Source: Topomyia yanbarensis
Lineage: Eukaryota > Arthropoda > Insecta > Diptera > Culicidae
Length of the DNA stretch: 64,000 nucleotides
Direction of reading: 5' to 3'
Assembly (NCBI RefSeq): GCF_030247195.1
Contig: NC_080672.1
Location: forward strand, 82,830,113-82,894,112
The translations under genes and the position numbers were made by a program. Position 1 is the stretch's first letter. Every line of letters begins with the position of its first letter. Under the pieces are notes generated by a model. The model was given only the letters and a program-made list of their open reading frames with translations. It made no database searches and was not told where the DNA came from. Below, in pieces: positions 1 to 10,877 of the stretch.

Positions 1-163
1 TGCACATCTCACGAATTCAACCATGGCTGCTAACTTTGTTAACTAGTGCTATAAAGTTAGATTGATGTTTAAGGTGAGATTTTTTGTGACGTGGTTAACA
101 TTAACAGTAGGTACCACAGTTCGATAAAAAAAATACATCATTTAACGCAAATTTATTAATTAG

Positions 164-1553
164 GGGTCATACACTAATTACGTAAGGACATATGGGGGGA
201 GTGGGTGTTTCAAAATATCTTACCAATTCTCACCTGGGGGAGGGAAGGTTTGTCCTTTCTTAAGTAATATCATAAAACATGCATGAAAAATGAAATCGAT
301 AAGAAAAATATTCTTCTCATAAGAAAAGAAACTATTTCTTATTTGTGCCATGAACATTTTATATATCAAACAAAATGAGCACATACTGTACATCATGGTC
401 ATGGAAACGCAGACCTCAAATTGAAGTGTTTTGCAGCGACAAAATATGATTGTTAAATTAGTTATGGAATTTATTGTTGCCAACGTAAGGGGCGGCTTAA
501 TTGTCGATGGTTTTGGAGCAGTTACAGAAATTTCTTGACTCTTGGTGGTACATTGTTCTGATCGGGAACTGGAGTCACAATCTGCTTTACGAGTTAAGAA
601 GTGTTGAGACCATTCGTGTTGTTAGACCAACATCCTTCTTTTCAAACTTTCGCTTCAAACCCGCAAGGTATATGAAAAGTTTTCTGTCATGTGATTGTCA
701 AAGAACTTGTTGGCTGTATAGTTCCAGAGTGTGAACTGTATTTTACTTCAAGAAAATTCGAAGATAGCTATGTCGGAACTATGCGTACGATAAGCGTTAT
801 AGTTGAAACTCCGAACAAATTCACACCAGAAGAGGTTATAAATTCTTTTGAGTTCTACATCACAAAAAATAGATTCAAAGGAAGTGGAATATAGCGAAGC
901 AAATTATGTGGAACAAATCGGAGTTTCTAAATATCTCTTAAAATTTATTCTGAAATTTCTACTGGGCGAGATTGGGATGCAAATGAAATTTCTACAGATG
1001 ATTATACACACACTTAGAAAAAATCGTATAAATTTACGTCTCCTGATCCTGACATATACGAGCATCAAAAATGACTTAGTTTTACGTTTGATTTTAATTT
1101 TACATGACATTGAATTTCGTAAATCATGTAATTTTACTCCACATATGGCGTTTGTTCTGTATGACAGCAAGTGTAATTTTATGTCATTGCGCATGGAAAA
1201 TATGTTTCATGTAAAATTAAATGGAACACGGTGATGTTTAATATTTAGTCATTTCGTGAATTACGGTTTGTTAAATTGTGTCATGTTTGCAATTACGTCA
1301 ATGATAAAATTTATAATTTTTTGGTGTGTAGTTAAATTTTGTCCTGAGTTCTCTTTTAATAATTCAATAAGTATCGTGTTCGCTATCGAATAATTTAATG
1401 AATTAACAATATGATTTAAAATTACACAAAGTAAGATAAAATCTTATGTAGGGGGAGAGGGAGTTCACCAAAATCATACGAACTCTCATCTGGGGGGAGG
1501 GCGAGGTTGAATAGTTCTAAAAAAGCCTTACGTAATTAGTGTACGGCGGCCCC
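164..1553. mobile_element. Non-autonomous TIR DNA transposon, 1.39 kb
   Basis: The ends are inverted copies of each other: GGGG, then a core of TACACTAATTACGTAAGG near 170-187, mirrored as CCTTACGTAATTAGTGTA at 1526-1543. TA flanks both ends (162-163 and 1554-1555), as for a TA-duplicating element. Just inside each end lies a similar G-rich direct repeat (about 190-245 and 1445-1505, both with a CTGGGGG run). The interior has only short, mutually overlapping frames around 501-1234 and no recognisable transposase, so the element is probably non-autonomous or decayed. The superfamily is not assigned. Confidence 0.65.
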
Positions 1554-1555
1554 TA

Positions 1556-2579
1556 GCAGAATATTTTCTATGATGAAAGTATTTTCCATTTCAAACATTT
1601 ATAATTACCTTAAGGGATCGAAACAAGCATAAAAATATTTTAAAAAAATTAAAAACCAAAGAGAATACGTTATAGCCAAATGTAGAATCTTACACTTAGT
1701 CAAGTCTCCCCATGTTCCCCTACTCTATCGTCAGAGCAATTAAATTTTCGTACATTTTCGAAATATGTTAGAAGTACCAAGTTCCAATCAATTTTACATT
1801 TAAATTTCGCCCACTTAAAATAAACAACTTGATCAAATTTAGTAACGCAAGCTTCAAGATAATCAACACATTTCTGATCAAAATAAGTCGTTTAAAAAAA
1901 AGCATATCGCGGAACGCATTTTCACGCTAGACATTTTGAATTTATTTATGAAACTGTTATGAACACTTTTTCATTAAAAATATTTCTGTTTAATATTCCA
2001 GTAGCACTGATTATGGCAAGCAAAGCTTATTTCCGTTCAACTTCATAGTATGTCATGACTTGTAGAACACTTGAGCGATATTGGAAAATATTGATATTTT
2101 TAACGTCCATTTCTCATATTCTCCACAAAAGAAATTTTGAAGCTTTCGAAGAAAAATTTTGCCTTTAAAAATCTGGCCTAGAGGATTGATATGTCTTGAC
2201 ATATTGATTCCCTAGACTCTAGTTTGTTCCGTGAAAAAATTATGAACACTTTTTATATAGGATTTTGAATGAATATTGCAACATATAAAAAAATTGTTTT
2301 GGCATTTTCAGGCCATTTTTTTTTTTTCTAAAAATTCTTTATGGAAAAAACTGGTTTCACTTTCAGGCACTTTATTCGAAGATGACGAAGTTCTTATAAC
2401 TTTCAAATGAAAATAGTTTAGTGGTTGGTGTCCTTAAACATCTCATGCGCTCTAAAATATTTTTAATATGTCCAGAGATTACATTTATGTTAAATAATAA
2501 TTACTAAATTTATCTAAAAACGGTTTTAAAGTGTCACAGCACTGTAGAATAAAAAAAGAGTCGATTTTCAATTTATTAG
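1556..2579. other. A+T-rich intergenic DNA, nothing recognised
   Basis: No coding frame, RNA gene or repeat boundary could be supported here. The stretch is uniformly A+T-rich with poly-A and poly-T runs and may be old transposon sequence. Confidence 0.4.
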
Positions 2580-2825
2580 TCAAAAATGGCTTTAGAATGT
2601 TAAAAATCATGTCCCAAAACATGGAAGACGTAAACAATACATAAATATTCAGATTTTCCATTCTACCGCAATGCCTCTTATGTATATCTCGTGTGTACTG
2701 AAAACTTTAACCGTGTTTTTCTCGAAGCCGCAAATGTAACTCGAACAAATGATTTTTGAACGCTTGGAAATTTTCACAGTATATTCAAAATTGATTTCTC
2801 CAGCGACGTACGTAGGATTTTTTTT
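2580..2825 (-). repeat. Dispersed repeat, inverted copy of 38975-39240
   Basis: Read on the minus strand, this segment aligns by eye along its whole length with 38975-39240 on the plus strand. Shared landmarks in order are ACGTCGCT, ATATACTGTGAAA, ATCATTTGTTCGAGTT, CGAGAAAAACACGGTT, AGTTTTCAGTAC and GAATATTTATGTATT. Identity looks roughly 75%. The element type is unknown, and no terminal repeats or target duplications were found. Confidence 0.7.
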
Positions 2826-4350
2826 ATTGCTTAGCTTTTTTAATTAATTTTGCGTCCATTTTCATGACATATTTGGCGTGCTCTACAGTGGTGTAGCCCC
2901 TTAATAGAATATATCCAAATTTTATTTCTTGATGTCATGTCAAGTAAAATATACATATTCAGCATTTTTTTCTGTAATGCTTTGTTGTACAACTTTATTG
3001 AAAACATGCTAAATTTTGCTGAAATTAAAACCATATTAGCTGCTATTTAAGCTAAAGAATAGTCTTTCATGGTACAAAAACTTATGTTTACAAGCAACAA
3101 TTGAAGTTTTATAGCACGCTACAAGTGCAATTTAAATGTTATGAGTGGCTATAAAAGTACGATAAAACCTCAATTGATACTAGGGTATAAGACTAACCAG
3201 TTCAGTTTTGGCAAAAAGTTTAATATTTGCTAAGTTTGGTTGAAATCGGAATGCATCGATTTGTCAAAAACTTGTGGCTTGATTATACTTCTATAGATAT
3301 AGAAATTATATTATATAAGAGTATTTCGTCTTACGGTTGCTATTTGTGCCAAATGGTCCTAAGAAAATCATTAAACGTAGATTCAAGGAAACTATCACCC
3401 AGTGTTGATTTCATCATTAGAAAAAAAGTTATTTGAAGTACCAATAGTCTACTATGTAGATTCATAATTGTGTTGATTCGGTTTTCGCCCGCGAGACATC
3501 CGCAGATTTACATATGTAATTGATTTGTTTTGCTTTGCTTACGCAGCTTCCCGTTTCAAATCTGATAAAAAAAACATCAGCAAATAATCATTATGTAATA
3601 CTAATTGTTGTTTATAGCAAAAGTCATCCTATTCCGAACATAGCAAGCATTTCTGCACCACTTCAGTCATGAAGCTCTGACCCTTCCATCAATGAACAAG
3701 AAATTTGTTTTTCTTGGTCGCAATGCAGGAGGAATGAAGAACGAAGAATCCTTAGCGAAGAATGGCTAGTGGCGATTATCACCTAAGCCATTCGTGTGCC
3801 GATCCGAACGATGCGTGAAGATGAACATTGCATGAATGGCTAAATTCAACAAACAACGATGCGAACAAGCAGCGAACAGCAGTCATCAGATTCGGATTTT
3901 TTGTTTGTTTGTATTATTCATTTTCGATGATTCTGTGCTTTCGTGTGACGAACGGCGCAGCGTTATTCGAGGCATGGGTGAATGACACGACGAATATCGC
4001 ATCGATGATGAACGAATGAACTAGTTCGGCGAAGAATATTTGCAACATTGGTTACCACTGCACGGTGCGGAGCGGAAATTGTCCTTAACCTGAACCTATG
4101 TTTGAAATTGGATCGAAATCTCATCGAAGACCGTGCCTACGACAATTTGATTGATATTGCGCGTCTAAATTCATTTGACAGATTTTCTGCCAACTCCTCT
4201 GGGACTCTAAAGACTTACTACATGGCTTTACTTAAAGTTATCTAGGCAGTTGTTTGAAAAAGGTCTTATTTACCCAATGAACAAAAATAAATAAAAGTTC
4301 TACAGAAATGTTTCCAATGACTGGTTGGACATTGTTTTATTTTTTTCTCT
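2826..4350. other. Unassigned intergenic DNA
   Basis: No gene or repeat is recognised. The part from about 3660 to 4070 is slightly less A+T-rich and contains short frames (3828-4019, 4048-4245), but their predicted peptides resemble no family I know and the frames are short enough to be chance. Confidence 0.35.
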
Positions 4351-4790
4351 AAAAAAACCCTTTTTAATCCACCGACTTGTGCAATTGACCCCTTCTCATT
4401 TATACAAACCATGATTCCAAAGCTTTGCAAAAACAGTGAAATAGTGTTTAACTGGGCATCAGCGAAACAGGAGAACTATTCTAAGCATATTAGAATAAAT
4501 AACTTTTGCGTCATTTAGAAAACCAGGTGATACCGGATTATATAAGAATTGGATATGTGTGATAGCACTCTTCAATTTGTAACTCCGGAACCAAAACTCC
4601 GATCTAAATAATGTTTCGTAGCAGCCCATGACGAACTTTCATTATTTGACACATGCACAAATATATGCAAAAAACATTTGCCGATCTCGATCACCTGAAT
4701 CAATAGGTATACGAGATTCGGGCCTTAGTTGATAAGTCGCAATCCCGAATGATTGAATAATCTTTCTATACATATGAGAAAGGCAAAAAA
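4351..4790. mobile_element. MITE-like repeat family A, copy 1
   Basis: It starts with TTTTTAATCCACC and a GTGCAATTG segment leading into CTTCTCAT, and it ends with ATATGAGAAAGGCAAAAAA. The same start and end occur at 16576-17630 and 32559-34580. The outer motifs GCCTTTCTCAT and ATGAGAAAGGC are inverted to each other. Inside is the module CTCCGGAACCAAAACTCCGAT followed by GACACATGCAC and CCGATCTCGA, also seen in the other copies. It has no coding content. A related module (ACTCCGGAACCAGAGTTCCG) follows immediately at about 4820-4850. Confidence 0.65.
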
Positions 4791-5425
4791 GTTCTGGAAA
4801 TTTCATACACTCGTCTACTCATGACTCCGGAACCAGAGTTCCGATCCAAATGAAATTCACGCGAGGGATACATATGGCGTAAAAAATGCTGAAAAGCAAA
4901 ACACCGTTAATCAAAAATACGCGTGCGATACATTTTTTTCGACTATTTCATAAAAGAATGGTTGCTTTCGCAAAGTTTGAGAAAAAAAATAAAACTTAAA
5001 GGTTTCTGGCTAATTCACAATCATTTTAAAGATAGTTTTGGATTCATTTAGATTTCTCAGAATTGGCAGGATCGGGATCCTATTCTTACTATCACCACAC
5101 TCACGAAGTGGAATTCTAAGAGTTACTGTAGAGACAATGTGACTATTGGGTGACAGTCGTCTCTCAGGTGACTCTCAGAAGAACTATTTTTACAAATATT
5201 TAACAAAATTTAAAAAAAAATTGAAATTTTATTAAACAGAACGTAGTGCCAATCATCGTAAGACATTTGTCTAAAGAGGGATAACTACAATTTTACAGTC
5301 GACTCGTTGGAAGTTTAAAGCGACTGCTAGAGCCATCTTTTACTCATCCCGATATTCCTAAAGTCTAAAGTGCTGTATAGAAACAGGCTAAGTAACGCCT
5401 AAGTCAAATAATAACTTCTTAAATA
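4791..5425. other. Unassigned DNA next to family A
   Basis: Apart from the partial family A module at its left edge, nothing is recognised. It is A+T-rich with no supported coding frame. Confidence 0.35.
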
Positions 5426-5790
5426 ACGTGATTGATTGTAATCCAAAATGGTGGTTTCCAGTTACCATGAAATCCCGAAAATCCGTCAATATGGGTGCCG
5501 TTTGAAAAGGGGTGATCAGTAGATAACGGAATCTGATGATTGACGCAATTTTCAAAGTCAAGGTGGCGGCTGGCTTCTGGTAACCACAAAATACTGAAAA
5601 TCTTCATCAATATGGGTGTCGTTCGAAAAGGGATAGTCAGTACTTGACGGAAATTTATGCATAGCGCCATTTTGAAATTCAAGATGGCGGTTTCTAGCTA
5701 CCAAAAAAGCTCAAATATTATCATCAATATTGTTGACATTTGCAAGCGGGGGTCATTAGATAACGGAAATTTATGTTTGGCACCGTTTAA
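5426..5790 (+). repeat. ~115-bp tandem repeat array, block 1
   Basis: Three successive units are recognisable by the recurring series: TGG/TGGCGG core, GTTACCA, AAA near-poly-A, ATCATCAATATGGGTG, CATTTGAAA or CGTTTGAAA, GGGGTCA, GATAACGGAA, TGATTGACGCCATTTTGAAAT. The TGGCGG-type cores fall near 5447, 5560 and 5682, so the period is about 113-122 bp. The unit pairs GCCATTTT with AAGATGGCGG as an imperfect inverted repeat. The same unit recurs at 7320-7387, 8588-9328 and 10878-11420. Confidence 0.85.
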
Positions 5791-5804
5791 TCCTTTGCGA
5801 TGCA

Positions 5805-5824
5805 GTGGGACGTATACGTCCCAC
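5805..5824. repeat. Perfect 20-bp palindrome
   Basis: GTGGGACGTATACGTCCCAC is its own reverse complement. It lies just outside the first tandem-repeat block. The GTGGGACG half resembles the termini of the Transib-like element at 60232-61790 (AGTGGGACG), which may be coincidence. Confidence 0.9.
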
Positions 5825-6180
5825 CTACTTCTCCGGAGTTTTTTATTGGATTTCTAGTTAGCGTTGACATATAAATACGAATTCTTTCTTTTAATCAACT
5901 CTAAGGGATGTAAGGAGTACAACTAGCACAAAAAATTATGCGAATCGTTCTTTTATAATAAATTTGGCTATGCCTGAACTAGAGATCTAAAATTTTTTTT
6001 GCAAGTATCTCAAACATTGAACTAAATAATAGATTGTTTGCACAATTTTTCAAAGGTCAGTTTTTTTCAAAAAAAGAAAAAATCAATGTATGCAAAAATG
6101 GAGTTTATTATGTTGGTTTATAAAAGATTCTGAGACAGGAATAACTTCTCAATCAGCATAAAAATAGATTAAGTGGTTTT
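5825..6180. other. Unassigned A+T-rich DNA
   Basis: No gene, RNA or repeat structure could be supported. The poly-T and poly-A runs around 5990-6080 are low-complexity. Confidence 0.35.
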
Positions 6181-6663
6181 AGAATTCGCTGATTACGATT
6201 CTTATAACAGATTTGAAAATTCAAAATGGCGGCTACACAATGGCAGCATTTTTTTACGAAATTTGCGAATTTTGTTACAATGAGCATTAAACTCGATTTA
6301 TGAGTTTTTGGGGTCACTGATTACGATTCTGATGTCAGAATTAGAAAATTCAAAATGGCAACCATTTTTTACGAAATTTGTTACAGTCAGTATAAAACTC
6401 GATTCGCGGGGTTTTTTTTAAGTCGCTGCTTTCGATTCTGATATTATAATTACAAAATTCGACGACGCTCAGCTTTGCTTCAGAATCAGCGACATCGAAA
6501 ACCCCCCTGAAAGACGATTTAGGCCAACATAAAAAACATGAAATTTGGCTAAGCGCACTCGCCATAGTCCACTCATTTTGAATGTTACATTTTCGACGTC
6601 AGAATCAGAATCAGCGACCCCGAAAGCACCCTTGTAAGACGTTTCAGGCCGATATAAAAACAT
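6181..6663. repeat. Second local repeat family (GATTCTGATGTCAGAAT units)
   Basis: A unit containing GATTACGATTCT, a dyad such as GATGTCAGAATTAGAAAATTCAAAATGGC, and GAATTTTGTTACA or CAGTATAAAACTCGATT is repeated about every 105-120 bp. The units are at about 6190, 6310 and 6425, with related pieces at 6560-6660 (TCAGAATCAGAATCAGCGACCC) and 7063-7260. It shares the AAATGGCG-type core with the ~115-bp array and may be a distant branch of it. No coding potential. Confidence 0.6.
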
Positions 6664-6907
6664 GGCGGTCCCGAGCAAACGTAAAGTCCATAATACCCCC
6701 ATACTCATGGGGTTGGGCATGGGTGTTTGAAATGGGTTCAGGCCACGAAAACACCATCGTCATGGTCCGGTATATCCCATAGAAAAACCATACGTTGGTA
6801 TATTTATGGGTTATTGAGACCATTTTATGGGGTTTTAATGATTGTGAAAGTGGGCACGGACCATGTTCATGGTATTTTCAAGAGGCTGTGTGGTGTTTGA
6901 ACCCATG
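6664..6907. mobile_element. MITE-like repeat family B, copy 1
   Basis: This copy shares most of its length with 58268-58529. Common landmarks are TCCCGAGCAAACG, CCCATACTCATGGGGTT, GGGCATGGGTGTTTGAAATG, CATGGTCCGGTA, TTGGTATATTTATGGG, TTATTGAGACCATTTTATGG, GGCACGGACCATG and TTTGAACCCA. Its right terminus is missing because SINE copy 1 begins there. Together the two interrupt a repeat unit whose halves are visible at 6650-6663 and 7063-7080. Confidence 0.75.
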
Positions 6908-7062
6908 AGTAGAGTAGTTGGCAAATCGATTGCCTTGTACGCAGTGCACCTGGGTTCGAGTCCCAACCCCGCACATAGTTAGAAATTTTTCATAAGAGAT
7001 TTTTTTAACCCGAATAGGCGAGTGACCTTAAGGTTAAAACCTCTATAATCGAAATAAAAATA
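6908..7062 (+). mobile_element. tRNA-derived SINE family 1, copy 1
   Basis: The 5' part carries tRNA-like promoter boxes: an A-box-like GTAGTTGGCAAATCG and a B box GGTTCGAGTCCCAACC. It is followed by the family body: TTAGAAATTTTTC, AGAGATTTTT, ACCCGAATAGGCGA, TGACCTTAAGGTTAAAACC, TCTATAATCGAAATAAAAA. The same sequence occurs at 16318, 27858 (minus), 44076, 59265 and as a 3' fragment at 58018. It is a SINE copy, not a tRNA gene: there is no foldable cloverleaf and the tail is SINE-specific. Confidence 0.85.
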
Positions 7063-7319
7063 ACATGAAATTTAGCCAAGCGCAGTCGCCATATTGGATC
7101 CGCTATTTTGAATTTTCGACGACAGAATCAGACCCCCAAACCCCCCCTGTAAGACGTTTTAGGCCATGAAATTTAGCCAAGCGCAGTCGTCATATTGGAT
7201 CCGCCATTTTGAATGTTACATTTTCGTCGTCAGAATCAGAATCAGCGACCCTGAAAGCCTATATAAAGCTAAAAATAACAGTATCAACATTGAAAAAAAA
7301 AATTCGCGTCGCGATGGGT
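7063..7319. repeat. Continuation of second local repeat family
   Basis: Two units start with ATGAAATTTAGCCAAGCGCAGTC, each followed by CATATTGGATCCGC, CATTTTGAAT or TATTTTGAAT, and TCAGAATCAG. They match the sequence left of the MITE/SINE insertion at 6540-6660. They are spaced about 100-105 bp apart. Confidence 0.6.
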
Positions 7320-7387
7320 TAAAATCCAAGATGGCGTTTTCTGATTACCACATAATCCCGAAAATTATTATCAACATGGGATGAAAG
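7320..7387 (+). repeat. ~115-bp tandem repeat, partial unit left of LINE insertion
   Basis: It contains AAATCCAAGATGGCGTTTTC, GATTACCACATAATCCCGAAAATTATTATCAACATGGG, the canonical order of the 115-bp unit. Its last 12 bases, ATGGGATGAAAG at 7376-7387, are duplicated at 8588-8599 on the other side of the inserted retrotransposon. Confidence 0.8.
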
Positions 7388-8587
7388 TTGGCTGGATGAA
7401 CTCATTTGCCCCATCTACAAGAAAGGGCACATACTGAAGTGCGCTAATTACAGGGGGATATCTCTCCGGAACTCGGCATACAAAATACTGTCTCGGATGC
7501 TGTTCAGCAGACTGTGACCGCTTGAGGAGTCCTTCGTTGGCGAATACCAGGCTAGTTTTCGTGAAACTGAGTAGACTGATACGTGCGATGTTGGATGGTT
7601 CAAAATCAAGTATTCGGATCTCAACCTCAGTTGTAACCTTAGATGGATTGAAACAAGGCGATGCACTTTCAAATTTGCTTTTCCATATTGCTCTTGAAGG
7701 AGCTATCAGGAGAGCTGGCGTACAAAGGAACGAAACTATCAACACAAGGCACGCATATGCTCCTTGGTTTTGGGGACGATATTGATGTAATTGGAATCAA
7801 TCGTAGAGCAGTGGAAGAGGCCTTCGTGCCTTTTAAGAAGGAGACAACGACGATAGGTTTAGTTATCAACTCAGCCAAAACAAAGTACATGGTCCCAGGT
7901 AAAGAGAGAGGCAGCAGTTCTAGTGGTATTGGTTCCGAGGTAGTGCTTGATGGTAACGTGTTTGAAGTGGTCGTAGAATTCGTTTATCTTGGTACACTTG
8001 TGACTTGCGACAACGATGTTTCCCGTGAGGTTAAAAGGCGTATTGCAGCTGCCAACAGAGCCTTTTACGGTTTACGTAGCCAGTTTAAGTCCTGCAACCT
8101 GCAGACGTCAACAAAATTCGCCTTATACAAGACACTGATCCTCCCTGTCGTTTTTTATGGCCATGAAGCCTGAACGTTGAGGGATACATATAGGAGAGTA
8201 TTCGAAGTCTTCGAGCGTAAAGTGCTGCGGACAATACTCGGCGAGATATGCGAAAAGGGGTGTGTGGCCCAGGACGCATGAATCATGAGTTATACCAAGA
8301 ATACAAATCTGCAGATATTGTTAAACAGATAAAATACAGCGAACTGCAATTGGCTGGTCATGTGGTACGAATGTCGGAAGAAAGAATTGCAAAAACTATA
8401 TTCAGCAGGAAGCCAGGAAGAGGACGCCGACTTCGTGGGAGGCCACGAACACGTTGGATATACGTAGTGGAAGATGAGCTGAAATCCCTCAACATACGGG
8501 GGAGCTGAAAGGAAACCGCCCAAGACCGACAAAGATAGATACGTCCGGCATCGGTGAGATGACGCAGTAGCCAACAAGGTATCAGAT
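7388..8587 (+). pseudogene. 5'-truncated non-LTR retrotransposon ORF2 (reverse transcriptase), decayed
   Basis: Pieces of a LINE reverse transcriptase lie in order but in different frames. They are [22 protein letters not shown] (about 7405-7517), GEYQASFRE (7538-7565), GLKQGDALSNLLFHIALEGA (about 7647-7705), the catalytic box as LLGFGDDIDVIG (7760-7795, normally F/YADD), VEFVYLGTLVTCDNDVSREV (7970-8033), LYKTLILPVVFYG (8125-8160), ELQLAGHVVRMSE (8340-8380) and GRGRRLRGRPRTRW (8415-8457). The order and tail resemble RTE-type or related endonuclease-reverse transcriptases; the clade is inference. The endonuclease and N-terminal part are missing, as is a stretch before QGD. Stops and frameshifts (e.g. 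7516-7518, 7755-7765, 8171) make it dead. It is flanked by a perfect 12-bp duplication, ATGGGATGAAAG (7376-7387 and 8588-8599), so the boundaries are well supported. Confidence 0.85.
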
Positions 8588-9328
8588 ATGGGATGAAAGG
8601 CGGTGGTCAGTACATAACAGAAATTGATGATTGACGCCAGTTTGAAATACAAGGTGGCGGTTTTCGGTTGCCACAACACATATCATCATCATCGTATCGG
8701 GTATCATTTGAAAGGACGACGTGAATGACGAAATTTGATGTTTGGCGCTATTTTGAAATCCAAGATGGCGGTTTACAGTTATCTTTAAATATTGAAAATC
8801 ATCATCATCATTGTGTTGTTTGAAAGAAAGGGGTCAGCAGATAATAAAAATAGACGTTTGACACCATTTTGAAAAATCAAAGATGGAAGTTTCTAGTTAC
8901 CACAAAACCTCAAAATTTATCATCAATATGGGTGACATTTGAAAACGGGGATCAATAGATAATGGAAATTTATGATTGACGCCGTTTTAAAATACAGGAT
9001 GGCGGTTTCTGATTACCACAAAACCCTGAAAATTACCATCAATATGGAGTGGCAAGGAGGTGGTCAGCACAGAACGGAAACTGATGATTGGCGCCAGTTG
9101 GAAATACAAGATTTTAGGTTGCCACGACACTGAAAATTATCGTGAATATGGGTATCATTTGAAAGGTGATAAGTGGATGACGAAATTTGATGTTTGACGC
9201 TATTTTGAAATCCAGGATGGCGCTTTACAATAACCCTTAAATATTGAAAGAAGATGATCAGCAAATAATTGAAATAAACGTTTGGCGCCATTTGGTTTCT
9301 ACTTACTAGAAATCCTAATTTATCATCA
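8588..9328 (+). repeat. ~115-bp tandem repeat array, block 2
   Basis: About six diverged units run between the LINE insertion and the LTR-type element. Cores lie near 8650 (AAGGTGGCGG), 8762 (AAGATGGCGG), 8883 (AAGATGGAAG), 8998 (AGGATGGCGG) and 9213 (AGGATGGCGC), a spacing of about 113-120 bp. Each unit also has GACGCCATTTTGAAAT or a variant, TATCATCAATATGGG and ATTTGAAA. The last unit is broken after TTTATCATCA at 9328 and resumes at 10878 with ATCAATATGGG. Confidence 0.85.
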
Positions 9329-10877
9329 TGTAACGATATTAATTAGCCCACTGTACATACGACTGACAGCACTACTTTCAGTGCCATCTATCCGTCAACG
9401 GGAGACTGTCTTGCTGATGGAAATTTAAATCACCGAGATCTGCTCCACGCACTCCCCTTCGTTTTTCCCACCCGTAGAAGGATCAGTTACAAATGCCGAT
9501 GGGACAGAGCGAGAAGGAAAATGCTTTTGTTTTCCCAAGATCACGCCACCAATTGTCTCAAAAAAAGACTGATCAGATCACTTAAGTAGAGACTGTCGAA
9601 CCCTTTGCACGGCGGTTAGGTAGAAAGTGAAGCCATTAGCCAGAAAGTTATATAAATTTATTTCGATGTGATATTGTACCTACGGTACCGCTAAAATTGG
9701 CAATATTGGTGTAGAGCACGGTTACGGTGCATAAAATTACTGTTTCGGCAAGGTGAGATAGAATTCCGACCGATGTCATAGAACACGTGTTAGGTACAAA
9801 AGGCTAAAACCTATTTTATTGCAGCAGTTCGCACAATAAAACATAAACCAGCGAATGCTAGCAAAGTAGCGAATCGGTCCGAATTGTGCGGTCTGTACCA
9901 AGATAGTCAGGTAAGACATGAGCAGAAAAGTAGGTTATCTCACCTAATCGATCACGTTGACCAGGTTGAAAACCCGCGCCAACGTGGGTTTTTTTTTGGG
10001 GCTCGTAGAACCGACAACTCAGCGCGTACGCTTCAGAGCGCCCCTCGTCGGAAAATACAGTTGCTACATAACACATCGTCGCATAGAAGGTCGGCAACAT
10101 AACCCACCCGCCGAGCATTACGTGCAACGTCAGAACTATACTCTCCACGTGCCACCTGGCGGCACATAGCAAACCTGTCACGAAGCTATCGGAGACACCA
10201 TCACCCACTCGAGCTATGTTTTATGGTACAAATTCGGGGATGACTGCTACGAATCGAGCAGCCTACTGAAACATTCTGCGTAAGTAAGTTCATCGAAAAT
10301 CGACGCACGCGGTCGCTCACGCCTGCCGCCCGTCAACGTCACCAACCAGTTCCTGTTACCGCCGTCAACGTCACCAATCAGTTCCAGATACCACCGCCAA
10401 CATCACCAACCAGTTCCCGTTACCGCTGTTCACCAACTGCAGGTCAGATCGATACTAGGCTAATTAGTTAGCATAAGCGTAGGAGTAAAAGCATGACCAA
10501 TATTTGTCCCGGGACCTAGAACAAATGTAGGAAAACACCTGAAAATACACTATGTTATCATGATGTGAAACGCTACTCCTCTCTAGTTAAAAGGGTCACC
10601 GGCAATCTTTCCCTAAGGCGAACGCGTAGATTTTAATTTAATTTACCCGTGTTTATTTGAACCCGCGATTAGCTTACCTTTTCGATCTCTTACTCGGATT
10701 TAGTCTTCTGCTCTTTTTTGCGTTCGGGAAAGTCGAATGAGACATTGTGTTTGAGCCACTTTCATTTACCCGCCCGTGGTTAGAGTATCTGGCCGGACTA
10801 CCGTCTTGCGTCGGCAGCCTTCCTTACGGAAGTGGCGCTGAAGTTGCCGACGTTGTGTGCACGAACAAACCGTTACA
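9329..10877. mobile_element. LTR-type element (solo LTR or internally deleted copy), 1.55 kb
   Basis: The segment begins TGTAACG and ends CGTTACA, a short inverted terminus with the TG..CA signature of LTRs. It is flanked by a 4-bp duplication ATCA (9325-9328 and 10878-10881). Removing it restores the TATCATCAATATGGG motif of the surrounding tandem array, so the borders are firm. No gag, protease or RT coding is present. Inside are a tRNA-Lys-complement-like stretch near 9975-10010 (GCGCCAACGTGGG and GGGGCTCG) and three 32-bp tandem units at 10330-10425. No long internal direct repeat was found, which favours a single long LTR over two LTRs. A TIR element with a 4-bp target duplication is the alternative. 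Confidence 0.6.
10330..10425. repeat. Three 32-bp tandem units inside the LTR-type element
   Basis: The units at 10330-10361, 10362-10393 and 10394-10425 share CCGTCAACGTCACCAA.CAGTTCC with a few substitutions. A shortened fourth trace (GTTCACCAACTGCAG) follows. Confidence 0.85.

Noticed and set aside
691..1234. Plus-strand frames of 67 and 128 residues inside the first transposon
   Set aside because: They overlap in different frames and match no transposase or other family I recognise.
8588..9328. CRISPR-like array
   Set aside because: Units are ~115 bp, diverged and contiguous without unique spacers. This is a eukaryotic tandem repeat.
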